Part shown: piece by piece, positions 1 through 10,746 of the stretch
Layout of the letters: the number at the start of each line of letters is the position of its first letter
Position numbering within the stretch: the first letter of the stretch is position 1
Assembly: GCA_018398765.1 (NCBI GenBank)
Contig: JAHBMJ010002583.1
Location: forward strand, 1 to 15,268
Source of the DNA: Chromera velia
Lineage: Eukaryota > Sar > Chromeraceae
Reading direction: 5' to 3'
Length of the DNA: 15,268 nucleotides
Notes under the pieces: generated by a model
Told to the model about the DNA's origin: nothing
What the model saw: only the letters and a program-made list of their open reading frames with translations
The model's database searches: none
Translations under genes and position numbers: made by a program

Positions 1-929
1 CAGACAAATGCATACACGGGCGGCCCCGGAAGGCAGTGCGAAAGTGGGCAAAGTATGGGTGAATCTGGTATACGTACGTGTGTCGACCGAATCAACCGAT
101 TTTTTTGACGGCGTTAATCGCGCATTTGTATGGCCAAGAACAGGAGGACACGTCTTAAAAGCTATTGACGGCCTCTCAGTCGGGAGTGACAAAGACTCTT
201 TTCAGAGTGATGATTGAAAGTTGGGAGTTGTTGTAAGTATATATAGTATAAAACCGAATAATGAACAAAGTTATATACTCACGTGCAAGTGTATATATAT
301 CTTAAAAAAAAAAATGAACGGTTAACAGTGGAGTATTTTCAAAGAATCATGCACGTTTACACAAAAATTTATAGATATACAAAAAAATATTTTAATAGAA
401 GACGGCGTTATGTGTCGTTCCGCGTCCCCTCCCCCAAGCATTTTGAGCTTCTGGTAGCTTCCAGTTACTCCTGGTGTGTAAGAGCCAAGGTAAGAGCCTC
501 AAAAAAATATGTTAAAAGCCGGTTTATTCTTGCGTTAATCATATGATATCATCTAATATCATCATCATTATCATCATCATCATATTATTATTATTATTAA
601 TTAGTCTATAGGCATCATCATACACCATCATTGTCTGCCTAGACTAGTGGTCTAGCCTTTGAGGCTTCTAACGTTCGGCAAGAGACAAGCTCAGCAGCCC
701 TCCCCCAGAGGAGAAAACACACGCAAAAACATGACAAATAACCCCCAGCGGCTCAAAAAGGGCTTGTCCTAAACTATGAGAAAAGGTCGGCTTTAAACGC
801 TGGTCTGTAAGATTAAAAGATGGCCGGGGGGAGCCAAGTTACCCGCCTTCTTCTATCCCATCTCTCTTTTTTTCTCTTTTTCTTTATTCTCTTTGCTTTT
901 CCCCAACTGGTGTTCGAATACTGGGAAAC
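1..929. other. Intergenic, no recognisable gene
   Basis: Contains a 69-codon frame at 8-217 and an 87-codon Lys/Arg/Tyr-rich frame at 283-546, neither resembling a known family. The first 230 bases have balanced composition. From about 230 to 620 the sequence is AT-rich, with A runs and TATA-like alternations. A small hairpin (CTAGAC/GTCTAG) lies at about 640-656. No tRNA cloverleaf was seen. Confidence 0.5.
541..602. repeat. ATC/ATT trinucleotide-rich stretch
   Basis: A short run of ATC units followed by ATT units in an AT-rich block of the left flank. Simple-sequence DNA with no coding sign. Confidence 0.8.
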
Positions 930-1065
930 TCACGCCATCAGAGCCGTCTTGACGTGCTCCTTGGCAGGTGTATACGTGTGATTTGCCGTCCTGACCCAGA
1001 TGGAAAACCCCCATCGAGTTATGCCCCTACCCCCGGGACACCTTGACCCTTTTAAATCTTTGGGC

Positions 1066-1205
1066 CCGACTTTTACCCAGGGCGCCGAAGACGCCCTGCC
1101 GACTTTTGCCCAAAGCACCCATGCATGCAAGACGTCTTCCCGACTTTTGCCCAGGGCGTGGAAGACGCCGCACCGATGTTTGCCCAGAGTGCCGAAGGGG
1201 TCGCA
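1066..1205. repeat. 33-bp minisatellite, four degenerate copies
   Basis: Copies start at 1066, 1099, 1140 and 1173 with core CCGACTTTTGCCCAGGGCG followed by GAAGACGCC. Three copies are 33 bp and the second is 41 bp, with an extra CATGCATG-like insertion. The period is a multiple of three, so reading frames stay open on both strands (a 112-codon frame at 930-1268 minus encodes an 11-residue pattern around ALGK). No recognisable protein results. Confidence 0.85.
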
Positions 1206-2440
1206 CTGATATTTATATCCATCCATGTATGGATACATGAATGGGATCGCAAGGACTTTTGCTGGCATGAAGGCCAGACCCTACCCCAACCCCTTCCTTA
1301 GACCCCTTCCTTATGTATCTCCCTCCAATTCTCATGTTAGAATCATGGACTGAGTGGGGATTTAGGAGGATCCTTGTCTGACAGTGACGTTTTTCTTCCT
1401 CTTGGAAGGTCAGAAGCGGTGGCCGATTGAAAAACCGTGTTGAGACGGGGCTTCACGGCAGCAAAAGTAATGCAAAATAACGTAAAGAATTCTTTTTGAG
1501 CACTGCATATAACTACATAGAACTAGAGTGTTCAATTTTCTCTATAATTTTATAGAATTATCTTTGCCAAAGCAAACTTTACTTTATAAAGCTACGTGCA
1601 TCTTCAAAAAAAAGTTTTTTAGTGTTTACTGAATTATTGCCGACTTTGCGTGCTGAGCCAAAATTTGCCTAAAGTTGAAAGTTCTAAGCTTCAGTTGGGT
1701 CATGGTGTCCCGGTGGTACATGCCCCCAGATTTTTACCATCTCCTCCGATTTTCTTCTTCTACACAGCACCGCCTTTTCAAAAACTGGCTGCGGCCGTGA
1801 GGTCGGCATTGAAGGAAGGGGGAAACCTGGAAGGCTGGCATCTACAGCAATCAAAGAGCTGCAAAGTGTTATTATTAGCGGCGCTGACTAGCTAGCTGAC
1901 TAAGCGGCGAATCATATCGAAGCTAGCCACTGTACGTTCATCTTCATCATAGACTTCATATCATTGAATGATCCAAACCCAGCTTTGTCACTGATATACT
2001 TTGTCAACCACTAAAATTTTAACAACCAATCAACCAATTCTCTAGTACATACATCTAGGTCCATTTAATGCAAATACTTACTACATATAAAAGTATTATA
2101 ATTATGTTGTTTTTACTGTGACTGTCCAATTAATATTTTCCGAGTCTTTTAAATTAAACTTTAATCGATTCATAAATTATTATTTTCGCTACGTTTTAAA
2201 AAATAAATTAAACGTTAACTTTGCAGCGGTTTTTAAGTTGATGTATCCACTTTCTATGGTGAAAAGCAGCTGCACAAATTGAAGCAGGAACTAGGACGAA
2301 GATGCCCTAGGGTCACCTCCCAGCACAAACTTATTGACACAGATCGTTCTACATAGCGTTCTTCACTGATCGCACCCAGACGAAGGGAGCTAGTAAAGGG
2401 AGTGGAGACTAGTGCGTAGGGCGAATCGATGAACTGATCA
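1206..2440. other. Intergenic, AT-rich block, no recognisable gene
   Basis: Between about 1480 and 2240 the DNA is clearly AT-richer than the rest of the window, with many T and A runs and short palindromes (for example around 1541-1554). A short, more balanced stretch at about 1640-1900 interrupts it. Stops are frequent in all frames and I see no exon-like segment with flanking splice sites. Confidence 0.5.
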
Positions 2441-3253
2441 GATTGAGTGTATGGTAAACAGGCAGATGGATGCGTGCGTGAATTGTGTTGGTTGGTTGGA
2501 TCCCGTGGTACAGCGACTTTGGCTTTTTGCCTTCTACCATTGGTCAGTGCCCCTCTTTTGATTGTGTTCCCCCCCCTCTTCGTTGCATTTCCTTCCGGAG
2601 AGATCGACAGCGATGCTGCTCTGTCTGTCTGTTGGTAGTCTGTCCTTCTTGCAAGCCCGTGTCATCTCCTTTGTACCGTGTGAAGGGTGTTGGATTGCGT
2701 CGGTGGAAAGTTGCGTGGATGGACAAAGGATAAAGGATTTGAGCGCAAAAAAGGTGGTTTGGTGGTATCTGGTTGTCTGGTTGTTGAGTTTGTAGCGTGA
2801 ATTGACTGGGTGTAGTCTGGTGCGTCGAAGGGAATTTCGTCCGTGCTTGTTTGACTTTCTCTGTTGTGTTTCGAGTGCTTCGGTTGTGTCTGCGTGTCTT
2901 CATACCTTCCGGCCTCTACGTGAGTGTCTGTCTGCCCTGCTGCCCTCTTTGAATTTGTGAAAGCTGTTTTGTTTTTTGTGTCGATCGTTCGGTGAAAGGA
3001 AGGAAGAATATCACAACACACAATGCGATGGTTTGATGAGGTGAATGCGTGAAGAGAACAGAAGAGTGAGTCACAGTGAAGGAAGGTCATGCAAACAAGG
3101 AAGGACCAAAGCACTTCCTTCATCACATACCGACTGAGAGAGACAGCATCATCCCATCCCCCCCTCCTTCCCAGACGAGAGCAGAGAGAAGAGAAAGAGA
3201 CAGGAAGAGACGCTTTTCCACTGCCAACAACTTCAAAACGCCCGTGATTGACT

Positions 3254-3272
3254 CCCCCCCCCCCCCCCCCCC
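3254..3272. repeat. 19-base poly(C) tract
   Basis: Nineteen consecutive C on the plus strand (G on the minus strand) in the flank beyond the importin 3' end. Its length may be unreliable in assembly. Confidence 0.9.
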
Positions 3273-3421
3273 TGAATTATTTAAAAAGCCAAAAGTCTCT
3301 TCGAAGCCCCCTTTTACAGTGACCGTCCGCTGCCTCCCCAAACCATCCATCTATCCCTGCATGTCTTCTTCGTGTCCTTTCGTCATTGGGATTTGGGGGC
3401 GTACCGGATCACTGTCTGCAC

Positions 3422-3458
3422 ACCCACACCCACACCCACACACACACACACACACACA
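3422..3458. repeat. (CA)n microsatellite downstream of the importin poly(A) signal
   Basis: CCCACA units pass into a pure CA run and then an A run. It lies 40-75 nt past the AATAAA on the sense strand, where it reads as a T then TG-rich stretch, a possible downstream GU-rich element. Confidence 0.85.
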
Positions 3459-3495
3459 AAAAAAGAACAAGAACATGCAGCCGCAGATGAATCAT

Positions 3496-3501
3496 TTTAT
3501 T
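3496..3501 (-). promoter_or_regulatory. Putative polyadenylation signal AATAAA of the importin beta gene
   Basis: The minus strand reads AATAAA here, about 65 nt past the TGA at 3566-3568, with a CA/TG microsatellite and A/T run a little further downstream. The hexamer and spacing match a eukaryotic poly(A) signal. Whether this lineage relies on AATAAA is not shown by the sequence. Confidence 0.5.
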
Positions 3502-3565
3502 ACCTCTGTGGCATGCACACCATGAGTGCAACCCGTTTCTGATTCAAATTTGAAGTACACAACAA

Positions 3566-4771
3566 TCATTCCTCATCATCAGCGTTTCCTGGACATAGAA
3601 ATGTGTGTGCGTCAACATCAGCACACACACGCATGATTCGATCAGACCGGACGTCAGTCAAATCACCATTCTGATGGGAGGACCAGCGAGGAGTAAAGCC
3701 CGGCGAACAGGAAGGGAACAACGGACGGAAAAGAACACCTGAGACGAGAAAAAAGGGACAGAGGGTGGTGCTTGCCGGAATGAAAACCTCCAGCGAATAT
3801 GCAACGAACGAACCATGCAGCATTAATCTCACCCCTGACCGACCGACCTCCTTGATCCATTTGGCTGCCTTCTGGACCGTCGGGTCGTCTGCCCTCAGAC
3901 CGTCCTGTACCAGCTTCTCAAGGAAGGGAGCCCTCACCACGTGCACAGCCAGCTCCTCCTTGTAGGCTTGCACCAAGTCACTGCACACACAGACAGACAC
4001 AGAAGAGAAATCGTTTTTCGATTTCTTCCATGGTGATGAAGGCAGTAACCAGACCACCCACCCGCCCCATCTGCTCGCCCCTTTCTCTTCACCTCGTCCG
4101 TCCTATTCGCGTCTCCATCTTTCCCCACCCTCTCTCTCTCTCTCTCTCTACCGCTCTCCTCTCCTTTCACCTACACGTTTCTGCATATGGCCCTCTAGCG
4201 CCTCCTTGTATTTGAAGTGAGGTCCTCCAGAGCGACCCCTAATTCTGTTCTTTCTCCTATCTGACCTCCCACCCCCCTTTTCTTTAATTCCTTCCAGAGC
4301 AGAAGCGGACTCACTCACTCACTCACCCCACGACGTTCAGAGCTGCCTCCAGGACAACCTCGTTGGGGGGCTCCTCTGTCGTCCTGCTGACCAGGTCCAA
4401 GATGGAATTCACCTGCAGAAAGAAATAAACAGACGCACACAGAAGCAAAGATGACAATCGGTCTGCCAACGCCTGATTGAACAAGCGTTCACGTCTTCAA
4501 AGCACATCAGTCAAGCAGTCAGAAGTGGGGGACAGAGAGAGAAGACCTCGCCGAAAGGACCATCAGCGCGCACAGAGCAAGAGAGACGTGTGCATGCAAT
4601 GAGCCGTCTCTATCCCTTCCCAAAAAATCCCTCGACAACACCCACCTTCGTCTTCAGTGCCGTCAGCTTCTTGGCCTCCTTCAGCCCGTGCACGATCCCC
4701 GAGTAAGCCTGCAGGACCCCCACTCGCAGTTGGTGGATGTACTCGACCCACTCCTCGTTGTCCTGCAGTAA

Positions 4772-4812
<41 letters not shown>

Positions 4813-7800
4813 TATATGTATATACACAGCTGGTGGATGTACTCGACCCACTCCTCGTCGTCCTGCAGTGCACAGAGGGAGAGATACTTCTTGCATTCAA
4901 ACAAGCTCTCAAATGCGTATGTACGCAAGATACATACACAGCTGGGAGGTGTCCTCGACATACCCAAGTTTGGTCGTCGCGGCTCGCAAACAGAAGCAGC
5001 GAGCGCTCCTTCACTCCACTCGACAGACAGACATCACCTTGGAAGGACGGGAAGGGCCAAACACACACCGCATATCTATTCCATTGCCAGCGACCAACTG
5101 ACTGCTCCCCTTCCTCTGAATGTAAGAAGACTGACTGCCCCCAAAGAGAACAGCCGAGACCAAGGCATTTATTTCACTGCAGTTCAGCTTTCGATCGACT
5201 GACCGCGGGTCCGTGTTCCACCCTAGTTTGTGCTGCTTCCTGCAGTATGTAGTCGACAGCCTGGAGGTACTTCTCGAAGTTCTCCCCTGCAGCCAAGGCA
5301 ATGTCCCCAAAGCAGATCATCATGTTCGGCTTGATCCTTCTGTCCACTGCCGGGTTCTGCAGGTTGTTGTACAGCTGAGTGACGAGGGGCTCGATGAAGG
5401 GTGTCATCTTGGAACCCAGAGCTCGGCAGAGATCTCCAACGACATCGCAACAGATCTTGCAGACCTGCTCCAATCGAATGGTGGCATTCGTGAAGAACAA
5501 AAGGTGAAACACACGCAAATGCACAAACGTACATAAAGGACGGCACACGCACGGGGCCCACACAAAACGCATGCGAATGGAAATGCAGAAAACACGTTTC
5601 ATGAAAATTCCACAATAAACACAAACGACAATATAGGACCACCCCTGTTCTTTGCAGATAGCGCGTTGGCTCGGTCCACGATTCCAATCCCTTCACACAC
5701 GTTCTTTCTTATTTTGGGACACTTATTTAATTGATCATTTTTCTCTTCATTACGAAAACGCTGCTCTCTCTGAAATCCCGTCAGTCAGTCTCCTTTCATT
5801 TCACTCTTGATGACTGAGGGACTCACCGCGCTCTCCTCAAAGTTCGCGAGGCCAACCAACAGTTGGGGGTTGAAGTGCTGACCGAACCTGTCAAACTGCT
5901 CTCCCAAAGCTGCAGCCACAAACAAGTGAGTGGGCAAATGAAGAAGGAGAATGAGATGAAGACAGAGGGACGAAAGAGCAAGGCTTCAAGACAAAGAGAC
6001 GGAACGGAAATGTGGCTTGACAAGATTTGGCCAACAACATTTCAGCAGAAGAGAAAACCAAGACCCAATTCGCCTGAAGGAAGACGGCAGCTTGACTCCA
6101 CACAATCAACGTCCTCACACCACAGTCCCGCTTCCCGTCCAACCCATACCCACCGACCTGTTGCCAGAGCGGAGACGGCCAACAGCGCCTCCTCATGCAA
6201 CGACTTCTGCTGAGCCGTGCATTGCTGGTAGTGTCTGAAGACGTTGAGGTAGCACTGGAACAATCGCTCGGACAGGGGCAGCACCCTCTCGCCCAACCTG
6301 AGCGTGAGCATCTGCAGACACCCGCACAGGTTGCCCTGGAGGTCAGAGATCTCTGTCGCTCTCTGGTTGGGGAACTGGAATGTCCTCTCGAGTCTCTCCA
6401 GCAACGCCACCCCCAGCCTGTCCATGTACTGAATCGAGGAGGTACCGGACTTGGAGATCACAGTGGAGAGGGCAGAGTAGGCTGCTGCCCTCAGGTTGCG
6501 TTCCTCTGCGTCGTATCTGCTGGCGGCCTCCATCAGCCTCTCGCAGATGTTCGTGAAGAATGGGTCCAGGGGGGTCGTGGGGAGGGGCTCGGCTGCTTCC
6601 AAGAGACAGGAAGGAAGAGAGATTGTGGGGAGGGGGCGAGAAAGTGAGCATATGTGAGAACCGCATGCTTTCGTAACACTGAGATGAAGAGGCAAGTGGA
6701 AGGAAGTACAGCCAGAACACCCGCTTCTTTCTTGTTCAGTTCAAACAAGTAGACAGACAGCAGAAAGTCTTTCTTTCATGCCTCCCACATGGTCTTCCTT
6801 CTACCGACAGACACGCACTCGAAGAAAAAGAAAACGGGAGCGTCAAAGACCGAAGAGCAGAGACCGTGCATGGGGTTTACGAGTGAAAAGCCATGACAAA
6901 AAAAGAAGGGCAAAGACGTTACACTCCCCCACATCGACTGACGTCCTTTATCGAACGCGTTGTTGATTGCCAATGTGTCGATGATCCAGCAGATGTTGGC
7001 AGCAACGCGAGGCTCCTCCTTCAGTCCCTCCAGCAGAGCTCTGACGAGGCCCTGGCCCTGCACAGTCACGGGGTCTGTCGAAGGCTGTGCTCCACTGGAC
7101 GCTGCAACCTGTGCCTGTGCGGCTGCTGCGAGCATCTTGTTCAAAATTCCCGTGTGGTGCTGAGCAATCCTACCGATCGTCCACGCACACGTGTCCTTCA
7201 CTGCCACGTGGGAGTCCCCCAGAGTCGCCAGAACGTAAGAGAAGGACTGATCAACCAGAGGCCCCAAGACTTCCTCAGAGGGACCCTCCATGATGGATCC
7301 TGTTTGCACATATACAAACAGAGAGAGAGAGGGAGAAAGGGAGAGACGATATCGTCGTTTGTTTCCTTTTTCTCTTTCTTTCTTTCATTCATCCATTCAT
7401 TCATTCAGAAGACACAGACAGACAGACAGACACAGACAGACAGACAGGCAGGCAGACAGACGGACGGACGGACAGACAGAACGTATGTAAATGAATCATG
7501 CAGATGGACAAGATCAGTGAAAACACTCTGACTGAAGGAGACGCGTGAAATACATACTGATGAGAAAGAGCCCCCCCCCCTTTTGAGGACGTCTCTGGAT
7601 ATCATCTGGTTGTCAGAACATTGGTGGAGAAAAAGAAGAGAGAGGAAAGGTAGGAAGGAAACGGAGGACTGAGAGCAGAAACGGAGATGGGGGTGGGCGG
7701 ACGGAGTTCAGCAAGAAGCGGCAATTTATGAAAATGAAAACGAGCCCAGGGTTGAGATCTAAAAACACGAATACGCCGAACAGGAGTTGCCTTTTATGCA

Positions 7801-10633
7801 AATTCGCTTGTGCATTGTTCGTTCCAGCTGATCAACCATAAGCCTGACACAAACAAACAATACCATGCCAACCATTGTTCGTCTCGAGCTGACCAACCAT
7901 ATGCCAACAAAGCAGCCTCCCTCTTCCTCCAGTTCTCGTGTCCAAAGTTCAAATTCACATACTCAAGCACAGGCTTCACCACTGCGTCCCCAACCGTCTG
8001 TGCGACCAAGGCCAGACACATCCCGCCAGCCATCGCGAGGGTCCACTCTCCTTCCTCCTCCTCGGCCTCGTTCTGCGCGCAGTCATGCAGGCAGGCAGGC
8101 GTACACATAAAGAATATGCACGGAGGTATTTTTTGAATGCTTTCGCCACCCTCTGAATCTGACGGATCACCATTGCACTCTCTCTCCGATGCATCCACAT
8201 TAGACTCCTCCCTTCCTTTACCTTCATGAACACGCACTCTCTGTTGCCGAAAGAAACACGCAAAGGGAAAAGTTAGCAGTCACTGCATCACCCTCTGCAA
8301 TCCCTCGCTTGCTCCAATCAGTTCGGCCGACATCAATGAATGTGCATGGGAGCATACACAGGAAGAAGGTGCTCATGCCCTTTCCTCAACTTGAACGATC
8401 TGGAGACAGTGAGTGAATGGTTGGGGTGGGTGATGAGTGACTGAAGGGGAGATGTCCTCATTGCATCATCCGATCGAATTTCGCTGAGAACATTTCCAAC
8501 CGATCGAGCCCCCCTTCCCTTCCCTTCCCTTCCCTTCCCTTTCGTTTGCTGACAGCAGTACCTGTTTGTCGAGAGTGTCGAGAAGGATCGGGAGGAGGAA
8601 CGGGAGATGCATTTACTTTCACACAGAATTCTTTTTATGTATGTATGTATGTATGTATGTATGTATGAAAGTAGATGCTGACTGACCTGTTTGTCGAGAG
8701 TGTCGAGAAGGATAGGGAGGAGGAACGGGAGTGCTTGTCGGGTGAATTCCTGACACATGGGTGCAGATGAGTTCGGGGGAGGTCCTCCGGACTCTTGTGC
8801 CATTTTCTTCTCTTCTTCCAGGGCTGCCTGCTCGTCGAGGAGGTACATCTCCTCCTCTGCCAGGGAGGACCAAAACTCCAGGGCAGGGATCGCGATGGCG
8901 TCTCTGTTCGTCTTGATCGTGTTCCATGTGATCTGTGGAAGGAAAGGAAACGGAAAAGAAGAGGAGAAGGGGAGGACGCGGGCAGTTGCAGGAGGGGGAA
9001 AGTGCATTACGTATCTCCTCATATCTCACAGCAAAGAAGTGGGGCGGGCAGAAAAGAGAGAAGGAAAAAGGGCGGACCTGAAGGAACACTAAGGCAATTC
9101 AGAGAAGATCTTTGCTGGAGAGCCCCACTCCCCGACAAGGACAAAAGAATGAGCAAGCAAAGGAAAAAGAAAGAACAGAGCTCTTCCCTCCCAAGAACGA
9201 AGAGCCCACTGACCTCTCCAAACTTCTGCATGTAGGGCATCAGATGTTGATAGTGTCTAGAGGTGATCTGCACGAGACACTCCAGGCACGCCACCTTCAA
9301 CTTCAAGTCCGCCTCCAATGCAGGGTCTAGAGGGGGGGGCACTTGTTGGGCACAGGGGTCTATCGTTGGAGGGAGGGGGTTCTGCTCGAAGTTCTGGACC
9401 AGCACAGAGACCACAAAGTCACGCTCGTTCTGCTTCTGAAAGGCGCGGCTGGCAAGGACAAGGGCGTGGTAGAGGGCGCGGGTGGCAGAGAACTTGATCT
9501 GAAGCTGCATGCAGTCATCAATCAAGATATGATCATTCATGCACATTGTATTCCTCGACCACAGCGCATTTTCCGTACACCAGACTTTCTTTTCTGTTCA
9601 ACACAGAGATGCAGAAAACTAACTCCTGCAGGGCATGCATGCACAAAGAAAGCAAACAAGAAGACGATACAAAGCTGCCTGCATCAATCAACGAGGGCCC
9701 TCCCTCTTTGGGTGAGAAAGGGAGCTAGGGACCAACACGGGATAAACAGAGTCACCAAAGAGAGTGAAGGGAAAGCAGACAGAGGCAGTCAAGAACTTCC
9801 TTCCAGAACGACGCTCGCTCAATCATCCACAACCAACGACGTACCGACCTCCTGGTCCCTCATTCCCTGCACGACTGCCGTCAGTGTCTGGTTGCACACC
9901 TCGTCAGGCACGGACTCTTCACCGTTCTCGTCAACGACCATCGACTGCACACACAGATACATACATCAAGAAACGCAAGGAGGGAAGATGACGATAAGAT
10001 GATGCAAATGACATGGAGCAATAACCAAATCTTCAACCCTCCTCGAAAACAGAAGTGACACAACTTTACATTCCAGGCAAGACAACAGCGTGCATTCCGT
10101 AAAACGAAGACAAGGGAGGAGGAAAAGGGGGCTAACGGAAGTGAAAAGGAAAAAAGAAAGACAAATCGCACTCAGGGAAAGAGCGGGGGAAGGAACAAAA
10201 TAATGAATGACAGACGGAATGAAAAGGGCAAGCAAACACGAGGGGCGAAAACAAGGAGTACACGAAAACTGACTGACCAATTCTTCTGCCAGATAAGAGA
10301 GTGCAATCAAAGCTGCGTTCTTCTGCTTCACGTCCCCCCCCGTGACAAATCCAAGGAGGGACTGCAGAAGGTTACCCCACGCCTTCACAGGCACCTCGAT
10401 CCCCCCGATCTTCGCGATCGCCTGCAGCAACACAACAGTAAGTTGGGACACGGGAAGAAGGAAATGTCCAGACAGACAGACAGACAAACCCACTGCGCGA
10501 AAATGATTAAGACCGATCCTGCTGGCGTTGCAAGGGCCGCTCTCCGTCAAAAGCGGGGCAGAAAGAAGTGACACGCACAAACACATACACATGCACAAAT
10601 GCACACACGCACGCGCACACATACACACACACA

Positions 10634-10703
<70 letters not shown>

Positions 10704-10713
10704 TAATTACATG

Positions 10714-10746
<33 letters not shown>

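Larger units (their letters stand above)
2441..3495. other. Intergenic or 3' flank of importin beta, no recognisable gene
   Basis: The plus strand is TG-rich from 2440 to about 3000. This opens long Thr/Gln/Asn/Ser-rich frames on the minus strand (2544-2903 and 2662-3126). The second begins MMKEVLWSFLVCMTFLHC, which could pass as a signal peptide, but the rest looks like low-complexity read-through and no family is recognisable. From 3120 to 3300 the plus strand has GA-rich and poly(C) tracts. Confidence 0.45.

Noticed and set aside
600-720. Possible tRNA (GTTCGG loop-like motif and a small hairpin)
   Set aside because: No acceptor stem pairing, D arm or anticodon arm can be fitted around it.
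2662-3126. 154-codon minus-strand frame with a signal-peptide-like start (MMKEVLWSFLVC)
   Set aside because: The rest is Thr/Gln/Ser-rich low-complexity sequence mirroring a TG-rich plus strand. There is no family resemblance, and a second frame (2544-2903) is open over the same DNA, as expected from composition bias.
4827-4862. A genuine extra exon encoding DDEEWVEYIHQL
   Set aside because: It duplicates the start of exon 15, runs directly into an AC repeat with no donor, and inclusion would shift the frame.
6195-6647. 150-codon plus-strand frame opposite importin exon 12
   Set aside because: It is the shadow of a real exon whose minus-strand translation matches importin beta collinearly.
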